From contig NZ_JAIVFN010000005.1 in the NCBI RefSeq assembly GCF_030015065.1, positions 29,630 through 93,629 of the forward strand: a DNA stretch of 64,000 nucleotides, read 5' to 3'. The DNA is from Xanthobacter autotrophicus (lineage in GTDB: Bacteria; Pseudomonadota; Alphaproteobacteria; Rhizobiales; Xanthobacteraceae). The first letter of the stretch is position 1. Each line of letters starts with the position of its first letter. The translations under genes and the position numbers were made by a program. Positions 36,785 to 44,595 of this stretch are shown here, one piece after another. The notes below the pieces were generated by a model. It ran no database searches. It had not been told where the DNA came from and saw only the letters and a program-made list of their open reading frames with translations.

Positions 36785-37634
36785 GAGCATGGGTGGCGAG
36801 GGGCAACGATCGCTGGCGGTGACGATCCCCGCGTGTGAGGGGATCGCAGGCGATTTCGAGGCCTGGCTGGCGCAGAACCTGCTGCCGTCCGATGCGTCCG
36901 CGCCGCCCGAGGGCATCGCGCCCTTCCCGCCGGCCGACCTCATGCACAACACCACCGGCCTGACCGAGCCGCGCGATTTCGCCAGCCATGGCGTGCACTT
37001 CATGCGCGCCCTGAACACGCTGAGCCCCACCGCGCTGCCGAATTTCCGTTCGGTGCTGGATTTCGGGGTCGGGGTCGGGCGGGTGGCGCGCCTGTTCCAC
37101 GGCTTTCGCGGGCGTTACGTGGGCATGGATGTGGACGACCGCCACATCGCCTGGGTGGACGGCAACCTTGCCCATGTGCAGGCGGTGAAGACCCGGCCGC
37201 GCCGGCGGCTGCCCGCCCTAGACCGCAGCTTCGATGCGGTGATCTCCATTTCCGTGTTCAGCCACCTGAGCGAGGCCGACCACCTGTTCTACCTCGACGA
37301 GCTGGCGCGGGTGGCGGCGCCGGGCGCCGTGCTGTTCCTGTCGGTGCATGGCGAGCAGGCGCTGCGCCGGGCGCAGGAGGAAGAGCGCATCTTCGCCATG
37401 CTCGACATCCCCGCCGATGCCCTTGAGGCGGCGGCGGACAGCCTCCATGGCGGCCGGGGCTATGCCTTCATCCGGCAGAACGGCCACCTCACCAGCGCCG
37501 TCTATGACTACGGCATCACCTTCGTCTCGCAGGATTATGTGCACGGCGAATGGGGCCGGCGCTTCGAGGTCGCCGCCATCGGCGCGGGGGCGCTGCACGA
37601 CTTCCAGGACGTCGTGGTCCTGAGGGCGCGCTAG
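36777..37634 (+). CDS. Class I SAM-dependent methyltransferase
   Basis: The 285-residue product has the SAM-binding glycine motif VLDFGVGVGRVARLF, followed by YVGMDVDD. It also has the motif IV region RSFDAVISISVFSHLSEADH and a post-motif LDELARVAAPGAVLFLSVHG. It probably methylates a sugar or the capsule terminus. The ATG at 36777 sits inside the end of the upstream GT4; the frame also opens at 36708. The next gene, a KpsE paralogue, begins one base after the stop, so this is one operon. Confidence 0.87.
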   Translation: MSESMGGEGQRSLAVTIPACEGIAGDFEAWLAQNLLPSDASAPPEGIAPFPPADLMHNTTGLTEPRDFASHGVHFMRALNTLSPTALPNFRSVLDFGVGVGRVARLFHGFRGRYVGMDVDDRHIAWVDGNLAHVQAVKTRPRRRLPALDRSFDAVISISVFSHLSEADHLFYLDELARVAAPGAVLFLSVHGEQALRRAQEEERIFAMLDIPADALEAAADSLHGGRGYAFIRQNGHLTSAVYDYGITFVSQDYVHGEWGRRFEVAAIGAGALHDFQDVVVLRAR

Positions 37635-37635
37635 G

Positions 37636-38928
37636 ATGGCCGGGCTTCCCGTCGCCCAGCCCATCCGGGTCCTGATCGAACGCAGCCGCGCATTCGCGGT
37701 TCTCCCCTTCGTGCGGCCCATGCTGAGCTGGCGGCGGCTGCCGCGCACCTACGGCACCGGCGCTTCCGCCTCGGCCCGCTGGTTCCGCCTGCTGCGGCTG
37801 ACCTTCGTTGTCGTGGTGGTGCTGCCGGCGGTGATCGCGGCGCTTTATTCGGGGGTGGTCGCCACCCCGGTCTATGTGTCGGAAGCCCGCCTTGCCATCC
37901 GCGAATCCCTCGGCGGGCGCACCATGCTGGACCAGGGCACGCAAGGCACCTCGGGCGCGCGCAGCGCGGTCTCCGGTATCCTCCAGTCCCTGTCCAGCCT
38001 GCTGGGGGGCGCGGGCCGGTCGGCGCAGAGCCAGGCGCCCTTCATCCTCACCAATTTCATCACCAGCCGCGCCTATGTGGCGAGGCTCGATGCGGACGGC
38101 CTGTTGCAACGGGCGTTTTCGGGACCGGGCATCGATCCGCTCTCCGCGCTCAGCCCGCAGGCGAGCCTCGAGGAGCGCTGGCGCTTCTGGAACCGCCACG
38201 TGACCGCAGCGGTGGACCGGCGCTCCGAGATCGTGCTGCTGAAGGTGCGCGCCTTCTCTGCGGAGGAGGCCCACCTCATCGCCGAGCGCATCCTGAAGGA
38301 TGGCGAAACCCTCCTCAACGACATCGTCGCCCGCAGCCGGGCCGAGAGCGTGGGCCGCGCCCGCGAGCAGCTCGACCGCGCACGGGTGCGCTACACTGAG
38401 GCCCTGGTGCGCCAGCAGGAATGGCGGGCGCGCCAGCGCGCCGTCGATCCGGTGCAGGCCGCCGATGCTCTCGGCCAGAGCCTGCTGCGCCTCGAACAGG
38501 AGCGCATCGCCGCCGACCGCGAGATGCGGGCCCTCGAACGCCTCTCCGCGCCTGATGGACCCACGTCCGGCGTGCTGCGCGACCGCGTCCATGCGCTGGA
38601 CCAGGAGATCGCCGACTTCAGGGTCCGCCTCGCCCGGTCCGGGTCCGGCAGCACGGCGGTCAGCGCGCTCGCGGCCTATGAGGAGGCCGAGCTGGAAGTG
38701 CGGTTCGCCGAGACCATGCAGTCCATCGCCGTGGCCGGATTGCAGGAGGCGGAGCGCCGCGCGCGGGCGCAGAGCGCCTTCGTCAACGTGTTCGTGCCGC
38801 CGAGCCTGCCGTCCACGGCCGCCGAGCCGGTGTGGTGGAAGACCGGGCTGTTCGTCTTCACCCTCGCCGGCATCTTCTGGATCAATGCCATGATCCTCGT
38901 CGCGGTCATCCGCGATCATCGTCATTGA
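37636..38928 (+). CDS. kpsE: Capsule export inner-membrane protein, KpsE/PCP type (paralogue 2)
   Basis: The 430-residue product has a basic N-terminus and a first membrane segment (LTFVVVVVLPAVIAALYSGV, about 56-75). The periplasmic domain starts YVSEARLAIRE, and coiled-coil regions rich in Arg, Glu and Ala follow. A final membrane segment (GLFVFTLAGIFWINAMILVAV) ends the protein. The layout is that of KpsE/BexC, but sequence similarity to paralogue 1 looks modest. It lies in the plus-strand operon with glycosyltransferase and methyltransferase genes rather than beside an ABC transporter. Confidence 0.87.
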   Translation: MAGLPVAQPIRVLIERSRAFAVLPFVRPMLSWRRLPRTYGTGASASARWFRLLRLTFVVVVVLPAVIAALYSGVVATPVYVSEARLAIRESLGGRTMLDQGTQGTSGARSAVSGILQSLSSLLGGAGRSAQSQAPFILTNFITSRAYVARLDADGLLQRAFSGPGIDPLSALSPQASLEERWRFWNRHVTAAVDRRSEIVLLKVRAFSAEEAHLIAERILKDGETLLNDIVARSRAESVGRAREQLDRARVRYTEALVRQQEWRARQRAVDPVQAADALGQSLLRLEQERIAADREMRALERLSAPDGPTSGVLRDRVHALDQEIADFRVRLARSGSGSTAVSALAAYEEAELEVRFAETMQSIAVAGLQEAERRARAQSAFVNVFVPPSLPSTAAEPVWWKTGLFVFTLAGIFWINAMILVAVIRDHRH

Positions 38929-38940
38929 GGGGGCGGGGGC

Positions 38941-40017
38941 GTGCTGTTCAGCATCGACGAGGACGCCGGCACCCGCATCGTGGGCTGGATCATGCCCGAC
39001 AATCCGTCGAGCACGCCCCACGTGGCGGTGTTCACCGGCGGGCAGATGCGGAAAGTCGTGCGCGCCACCGTGCTGCGCCCGCTGCTGCGCGAGCAGGGTC
39101 TGCACGAGACCGGCATCTGCGGCTTCGTGGTGGACCAGCATGCGGTCGCCGACCTTCAGGACATGGCGGACCTCGAACTCTATGACGAGGCCACCAACAT
39201 CCGCATCTACCGCCGGCGGCCGCCGGCCGCCAAGGCGGACCTCAAGCTGTTCCGCCTGGAAACCCGGGTGGTGCCGCAATCGGCGCTGAACGAGCCGTTC
39301 CAGGACCTCTTCCACATGGCCTTCACCCGGCTGGAGCGGATGCCGGAGGAGGCGGTGCGCTCCATCCTCGGCATCGCCTTCTCGCCATCCATCTTCTGCG
39401 CCGGCCGGCTCTATTTCAGGACCTACGAGCCGCTGCTGCGGGATCGCGGCTTCAAGTGCTCGGTGCTGGTGCGCGACCCGTTCGAGGAGCTGGCCGAACA
39501 ATTGCTCGCGCTGCGCTGGGCGGTGAAGACGCCGAACCTCGCCTATTCGGTGCTGAGCGAGACCTACCGGCCGCTGGTGGACAGCCTGGGCAAGGCCGAC
39601 CTCACCGAGATGGCGGACCTGGAGGCCTGGCTCGGCGCGCTGACCCCGTTCGAGCGCACCCTGCTCGCCAGCCCCCTGGCGCGTCTTCTCACCTGCCGCA
39701 GCTCCGACGAGAATCTGGAGGCCGGCGCCGTGGAGCAGGCGCTCCAGACCCTGGCCGACATGGATGTGGTGGGCCATTTCAACGCGGTGGAGACCTATTG
39801 GGACACCCTGCGCGCCGTGCTGGAGATCGAGCTGCCGCCCTTGCCCGCTCTCACCTTTTCCAAACAGGTGGGCGAGCTGGAGGCTCGGGTGCGCGAGTGG
39901 CCCGCAGCGCAGGATCTCCTGGCTGCCGACGTGCAGATCTTCGCCGACCTTGGCGAGGCGATCCGGCGCACCGACGAGGCGACGGACGAAGCTGCGGTGG
40001 AACCGGCGCCGGCCTGA
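38941..40017 (+). CDS. Unrecognised protein of the capsule locus
   Basis: The 358-residue soluble protein starts with GTG preceded by GAGGGGGCGGGGG. No signal peptide or membrane segment is seen. The N-terminal 100 residues look like a small beta domain (RIVGWIMPDNPSSTPHVAVF; GICGFVVDQHAVADL). The remainder is helical and acidic and ends in an Ala/Glu-rich tail. The C-terminal LTFSKQVGELEARVREWPA is loosely reminiscent of sulfotransferase-type proteins, but no PAPS-binding motif is visible. It follows the kpsE paralogue by 12 bases, implying a role in capsule assembly, modification or export. Confidence 0.7.
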   Translation: MLFSIDEDAGTRIVGWIMPDNPSSTPHVAVFTGGQMRKVVRATVLRPLLREQGLHETGICGFVVDQHAVADLQDMADLELYDEATNIRIYRRRPPAAKADLKLFRLETRVVPQSALNEPFQDLFHMAFTRLERMPEEAVRSILGIAFSPSIFCAGRLYFRTYEPLLRDRGFKCSVLVRDPFEELAEQLLALRWAVKTPNLAYSVLSETYRPLVDSLGKADLTEMADLEAWLGALTPFERTLLASPLARLLTCRSSDENLEAGAVEQALQTLADMDVVGHFNAVETYWDTLRAVLEIELPPLPALTFSKQVGELEARVREWPAAQDLLAADVQIFADLGEAIRRTDEATDEAAVEPAPA

Positions 40018-40054
40018 GCGGACCGGGCGGCCTGATCAGCGGCGGAAGGGGGAC

Positions 40055-41362
40055 TCAGCGGGTGCGGGCGTAGACGCTGCCCACATAGAGGGCGGCCACT
40101 GCCCAGGCCGCGAACAGGATGCCCGTCACCGCCGCGGCGCCCATGAGGGGCGAGGGAAACGCCTTCTCCGCCGGCAGGGTCGGCGCCATGAAGGTCAGGA
40201 TATAGACCTGCTTCTGGGCCTGTTGCATCCGTGCGTCCAGCAGCTCGGCCTCCGCCTGGTTCAGGCGCTGCTCGGCGAGGCGGCGGCGCACTTCCAGCTC
40301 GGCGGCGGCCTTCAGGTTGCCGCTGCTGCCGGCCTGCTCCCGGTCGGGGCCGAGGAGGTCGGTGTCCAGCGCCGCGATCTTCTCGTCGAGCGAGCGCATC
40401 CGCTCCTTGAGCGCGCGCACCACCGGGGATTCCTCGTCGAGACGGGCGCGGGCGACGGTGAGATCGGTGTTGAGCGCGGAGCGCTGGTCGCGCAGCTTGG
40501 CGATGACCGCATAGGAGCCGAGGGCGCTGCGCGTGGGATCGAGGGTGCCCTGCGCATTGCGGAAGCCTTCGAGGGATGTGCGCACCACGGCAAGCTCGGT
40601 GAAGGCCTCGCGCTCTTCCGCATCGGCCTGAAACACGCGGTCGCCGCGGTTGCGGGTGGTGAGGGCGTTGGTGACGGCCTCGGCTTCCCGCACGACGGCG
40701 GCACCGAGCAGCGCCGCGCTCTCGGGGCTGAAGGCATGGATCTGCACCCGGATGACGCCCGACAGGGATTCCAGACTCACCCGCACCTGCCGGTTCCAGT
40801 AGGCGAGGAGATCCTCCTCGCTCGCGTCGCTCGACAGGCCGAACACTGGATCGCGGCCGGCGACGCCGAACACGCGGCGTAGGTCGAGCTGCTGCTGCAG
40901 GGCGTCCACCATGGCGCGGCTGCGCAGATAGTCCACGACCACGCGCGCTTCCTGGGTGTTGGGCACCTGCGCCGTGCCGGAGCCCGACACCGGGCTTGCG
41001 CCACCCGACACCGTTTCGAGATTGCCGCGCACCACGAACCGCGTCTCGGAGCGGAACTGCGGCGCCGCGACCATGGCGAGGTAGAGGAAGGACAGCACCG
41101 ACGGCACCGCCACCACCGCCACGAAGGACAAGATGGCGAGGTCGAGGCGCGTCAGATTCAGGCGGCGCAGATCGGCCAGGGCCGGCACCGGCCTTTTGCG
41201 CAGGCCCGTGGCCCGGGCCTGGAGCAGGCGCCCGATGCGCGCCGCGACCGGGACCAGCGCGCCGCGCGCCCGCGCGGGCCACCGCAGGGGGGAGGCGACC
41301 ATCTCGGCCTCGGGGGAGCCCGCCTTCAGGATCTCGCTGGACGCTTGCGCCGGGGAGATCAT
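40055..41362 (-). CDS. kpsE: Capsule export inner-membrane protein, KpsE/PCP type (paralogue 3)
   Basis: The 435-residue product has a basic N-terminal region and a membrane segment (LAILSFVAVVAVPSVLSFLYLAMV, about 75-98). The periplasmic domain starts FRSETRFVVRGN, coiled-coil helices follow, and a C-terminal membrane segment (LMGAAAVTGILFAAWAVAALY) ends the fold. It follows the outer-membrane export lipoprotein gene by 13 bases in the same direction, the classic KpsD-KpsE or CtrA-CtrB pairing. The family link is clear; why three copies exist is not. Confidence 0.9.
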   Translation of the reverse strand: MISPAQASSEILKAGSPEAEMVASPLRWPARARGALVPVAARIGRLLQARATGLRKRPVPALADLRRLNLTRLDLAILSFVAVVAVPSVLSFLYLAMVAAPQFRSETRFVVRGNLETVSGGASPVSGSGTAQVPNTQEARVVVDYLRSRAMVDALQQQLDLRRVFGVAGRDPVFGLSSDASEEDLLAYWNRQVRVSLESLSGVIRVQIHAFSPESAALLGAAVVREAEAVTNALTTRNRGDRVFQADAEEREAFTELAVVRTSLEGFRNAQGTLDPTRSALGSYAVIAKLRDQRSALNTDLTVARARLDEESPVVRALKERMRSLDEKIAALDTDLLGPDREQAGSSGNLKAAAELEVRRRLAEQRLNQAEAELLDARMQQAQKQVYILTFMAPTLPAEKAFPSPLMGAAAVTGILFAAWAVAALYVGSVYARTR

Positions 41363-41375
41363 GGCCAGCGCGTCC

Positions 41376-42527
41376 TTAAGGGACCACCGCCACCGTGGTA
41401 GCCACGGGCTGGGCGACGGAATTGAACACGGAGGTGATCTTCTGCAGATCCGAGAGCGGCGCGTTGGCCACGTAGATCGCGTCCTTGTTGCGGATCCGGA
41501 AGCCGCGCGCGAGGAAGATGAAGTTGGGATCGCGCATGTTCCAGCGGTAGATCACACGGACATGGCCATAGGCTTCCAGGGGCCGTGCATCGGGCCGCAG
41601 CTGGGTGGCGAAGCTCACCGGTTCCAGGCGCATGAGATAGACGCCCGAGGGGTCGGCCCTGTTGTCCACGAGGCCGCCGACGCGCGCGACCGCCTCCTCA
41701 AGGGTGATGCCCAACGCATCGAACGGAACCACGGTGGGATGGCCCGCCGCGCCGAACACGGTGAAGGTCTGCGGATCGCGGATGACGACGATCTTGTCCA
41801 GCGGGCGGACATAGACGTCTTCCTTCGGATCGTTGAGCAGCCTCTGCATGGGCAGGGTGACGGTGGCGTTGCCCCGGCTCAGGCGCACGAAGACTTCATG
41901 GGCCGGAACCTTGATGCCGCCGGCGGCCGCGATCACGTCCAGCACCCGATCGCCGCGCGGGGAGAGGGGAACGATGGCGCCGGTGGTCGCCTCGCCCAGC
42001 ACGGTGGCGGAATTGCTCACGCTGCGCGTGACCACAACCACCGCCTGAGGCTCGATGGCCTTGCCCGCCAGGCGGTCCACCACCGTCTGCTCGATCTGCG
42101 AGGTGGTCTTGCCAGCGACCGGGATGCGGCCGGCATAGGGCACGGTGATGGAACCGTCCTGCGCCACCTGCTGCTCGGGAATGGCGGCGCTGCGCGACCC
42201 GGTGCCGAGCCGGTCGATGACCGGGCCGGAGAACAGGCCACCGGCGGCCGCCTCCCAGATGGTGACTGAGAGGGTGTCGCCCACGCCCACCACGTACCGG
42301 CTCGGCGGGCGATAATCGCCGAAGCGGCCGCCGAAGCTGGGCGGGCGCTGCTGCTGCATCAGATGGAGGGTGCGGTCGTCCACGTCGATGAGCAGGTAGC
42401 GCTGGTCATCGTCGGGCTGCTGCGTTTCGATCTCGGTGCGCGACGGCCCCGACGACGGCAGCACGGTGCAACCGGCGGCCGCCCCCGCAAGGAGGCCCAT
42501 GGCGATAAACCGAACCCAGCCCGTCAT
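41376..42527 (-). CDS. Outer-membrane polysaccharide export lipoprotein (OPX, KpsD/Wza/CtrA type)
   Basis: The 383-residue product has a lipoprotein signal with lipobox AAAGC. A polysaccharide-export domain follows (SRYVVGVGDTLSVTIWEAA, DGSITVPYAGRIPVAG, SVSNSATVLGEATTGAIVPL), then SLBB-type repeats (VFGAAGHPTVVPFDALGITLEEAVARVGG). It would form the outer-membrane channel for capsule export, reached through a KpsE-type protein encoded next. The ATG at 42527 places the signal at the N-terminus; the longer frame to 42590 does not. Confidence 0.93.
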   Translation of the reverse strand: MTGWVRFIAMGLLAGAAAGCTVLPSSGPSRTEIETQQPDDDQRYLLIDVDDRTLHLMQQQRPPSFGGRFGDYRPPSRYVVGVGDTLSVTIWEAAAGGLFSGPVIDRLGTGSRSAAIPEQQVAQDGSITVPYAGRIPVAGKTTSQIEQTVVDRLAGKAIEPQAVVVVTRSVSNSATVLGEATTGAIVPLSPRGDRVLDVIAAAGGIKVPAHEVFVRLSRGNATVTLPMQRLLNDPKEDVYVRPLDKIVVIRDPQTFTVFGAAGHPTVVPFDALGITLEEAVARVGGLVDNRADPSGVYLMRLEPVSFATQLRPDARPLEAYGHVRVIYRWNMRDPNFIFLARGFRIRNKDAIYVANAPLSDLQKITSVFNSVAQPVATTVAVVP

Positions 42528-42605
42528 TCGATTCCGCTTCTGATACGCCCGACAAAGAGCGGGGCAGTTATACATGCCGCAGGCATCCATAGCGACCTAG
42601 CGGCA

Positions 42606-42637
42606 CAACGTTTAAGAGAGCGTTGCGGCTATGCAAC
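42606..42637. promoter_or_regulatory. Overlapping inverted repeats between divergent genes
   Basis: CAACG...CGTTG (42606-42610 and 42621-42625) interlocks with GTTGC...GCAAC (42622-42626 and 42633-42637). The site lies in the 187-base gap between the divergent OPX gene and the SDR gene. It could be an operator for one or both; there is no direct evidence. Confidence 0.3.
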
Positions 42638-42714
42638 ATATCCGGCGGATGCGGTTCGACGGGGCCGTTTTCGAGCATGGGTTGGCCGGCGCGAGAATGA
42701 GAGCGGAGCGGGTG

Positions 42715-43587
42715 ATGCAGTCAGCGCGCATGGGTCCGACAGCCGATGGTTCGCCCCTCGCGAGTGACCCCCTTGCGAGCGGGCCACTTGCGAGCGGGCC
42801 CCTGGCCATCGTCACTGGAGGATCAAGCGGGATCGGGCTGGCTGCTGCTTTGGAACTCGGGCGCAAGGGATGCCGGGTGGCGCTGCTCGCGCGCGATCCC
42901 GCCCGCCTCGCCGCCGCCGAGGCCCGCCTGGCGGGAGAGGGACTCAATGTCATCGCCCGCCCGCTGGACGTGCGGGACCAGACGGCCACCGAAGTCGCGG
43001 TGGCGGATCTCATCGCAAGGGCGGGGCCACCGCTTTGGGTGGTGACGGCGGCAGGGATCGTCGAGCCCGGCTTCTTCCTGCAGCAGGACGCGGCCCGGAT
43101 GGAGGAGCAGGTCGCCACCAACCTCCTCGGCACCTTCCATGTGGTGCGCGCGGCGGCGCCGGCCATGGCGGCGGAGGGTCGGGGGCATGTGGTTCTGGTG
43201 TCCTCCGGCGCCGGGTTGTTCGGCGTGGCGGGCTATTCCGGCTATTGCGCCAGCAAATTCGCGGTGCGCGGGCTGGGCGAGGTGCTCCGCATCGAGCTGG
43301 CGCAGGCGGGGGTGCAGGTCACCGTCGCCGTGCCACCGGATACTGATACCCCCCAGCTTGCCTATGAGGCGCCGCGTCGCCCCGCCGCCATCGCCGCATT
43401 CGCCGGGGCGGGGCGGCCCCTGTCCGCGGAGGCGGTGGCCCGGCACATGATCCGCAGCGCCGAGCGCGGCCGCTTCCTGTCAGCGCCCGGCTGGCGGCTC
43501 GGCGCCATCGCACGGCTGCAGAGCCTCATGTCTCACCGCCTCGCTTCCATGCAGATGAGGCTACTGCGCCGCGAAATGAAGAGCTGA
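42715..43587 (+). CDS. SDR resembling 3-ketodihydrosphingosine reductase (RkpH-like)
   Basis: The 290-residue product has the cofactor motif VTGGSSGIGLAAAL, TAAGI in place of NNAG, VSSGAGLFG with the active Ser, and YCASKFAVRG with Tyr/Lys. The segment VAVPPDTDTPQLAYE is typical of 3-ketodihydrosphingosine reductases, which reduce long-chain amino ketones. That fits the product expected from the oxoamine synthase of this locus. The start is uncertain (42631, 42697 or 42715); 42715 follows GGAGCGGGTG. The N-terminus before the Rossmann fold contains LASGPLASGPLA from near-identical 15-bp DNA repeats. Confidence 0.85.
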   Translation: MQSARMGPTADGSPLASDPLASGPLASGPLAIVTGGSSGIGLAAALELGRKGCRVALLARDPARLAAAEARLAGEGLNVIARPLDVRDQTATEVAVADLIARAGPPLWVVTAAGIVEPGFFLQQDAARMEEQVATNLLGTFHVVRAAAPAMAAEGRGHVVLVSSGAGLFGVAGYSGYCASKFAVRGLGEVLRIELAQAGVQVTVAVPPDTDTPQLAYEAPRRPAAIAAFAGAGRPLSAEAVARHMIRSAERGRFLSAPGWRLGAIARLQSLMSHRLASMQMRLLRREMKS

Positions 43588-43606
43588 TGTCAGTCCGGGC
43601 ATTTGG

Positions 43607-44301
43607 CTATTCTTGGACGAGGGAGCCGCATGCCAATTTTCGTCGGGGGCCTCCCTGGAGCGGCCGGCATTGCAGCAGTTGCTGGATGCCGTGCGCAGAG
43701 GTGGTATCGACATTATCGTGGTCTACAAGGTCGACCGCCTGACCCGCTCCCTCGCCGACTTCGCCAAGCTGGTGGAGCTGTTCGATGAGTACAATGTCTC
43801 CTTCGTCTCGGTAACGCAGAGCTTCAGCACCATCAGCAGCATGGGCCGGCTCACCCTCAACGTGCTGCTGTCCTCCGCCCAGTTCGAGCGCGAGGTGATC
43901 GGTGAGCGGGTCAGGGACAAGATCGCCGCCTCCAAGCGCCGGGGCCTGTGGATGGGCGGCACGGTTCCGCTCGGCTCTCGCAACGAGAAAAGCGGCTGGC
44001 GGTCGTGGACAATGACGCCGATCTCGTGCGCCGCATCTTCCGGCTCTATCTCGACCTCGGCTCGGTCGGCGCCGTGGTGAAGGTGCTCGACGCCGAGGGG
44101 GTGCGCATCCGCAAGGGCCACAGCTTCGGCGTCGGGGCGACCGCACAGATTCTCAACAACCGCACCTATCTCGGCGAACCCGTCTGGCAGAACGGGAAAA
44201 CGATGCGTCCGGAAATTGAAAATGCCGCGCCTCAGACCGGGCCGGAAACCGGCGCCGGAACGGCCCGCCGCGGGTCTCCGCCTGAGCAGGCTCTCGGCTA
44301 A
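43607..44301 (+). pseudogene. Serine recombinase remnant
   Basis: Two frames together encode the middle of a large serine recombinase. SLERPALQQLL, VVYKVDRLTRSLADFAKLVEL and SSAQFEREVIGERVRDKIAASK lie in the first frame. A frameshift near 43975 follows, then REKRLAVVDNDADLVRRIFRLY and GVGATAQILNNRTYLGEPVW. The N-terminal ~40 residues with the catalytic Ser are missing, and the C-terminal DNA-binding part is truncated. It lies 60 bases from the 3' end of tRNA-Gln and marks the right flank of the capsule locus. Confidence 0.88.
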
Positions 44302-44361
44302 ACTCCGACACGAGCGCAGGAATTGCCGAGGCCGCTAAAACCAAAAGAGGTGCCATAGCGG

Positions 44362-44436
44362 TGGCTGGGGCGCCTGGATTCGAACCAGGGAATGGGGGAA
44401 TCAAAATCCCCTGCCTTACCACTTGGCTACGCCCCA
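44362..44436 (-). tRNA. tRNA-Gln (anticodon TTG)
   Basis: A 75-base cloverleaf is visible on the minus strand. The acceptor stem is TGGGGCG/CGCCCCA, the anticodon stem GGGGA/TCCCC with loop TTTTGAT giving anticodon TTG, and the T arm CCTGG-TTCGAAT-CCAGG. Discriminator G and CCA are encoded. Its 3' end faces the recombinase remnant, the usual side for integrated DNA. Confidence 0.97.
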
Positions 44437-44530
44437 ACGCGGCGGCGGACCATATAGCCGCGTGTTGCGCTTCTGTCCAACGCAGCTCCGGCGTGCCGGC
44501 TCGATCAGGGGTCGCGGATCGAGCCGTGCC

Positions 44531-44595
44531 CTTTCTTGAAGTTAGAGGGCGATTCACCGATCAGGTTGATTCACTCTGGTCGGATCGCGCCCTAG
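44531..44595. repeat. Dispersed structured repeat, family A copy 3
   Basis: CTTTCTTGAAGTTAGAGGGC at the start and GTCGGATCGCGCCCTAG at the end match copy 1 closely. As in copy 1, the terminal CTAG supplies the TAG stop of the minus-strand gene, here the crotonase-family gene. Confidence 0.85.

Noticed and set aside
44362..44436. tRNA-Gln as a definite attachment site with a left-hand duplicate
   Set aside because: I looked for a copy of the tRNA 3' end near 12-13.3 kb and saw none; large serine recombinases also rarely use tRNA ends.
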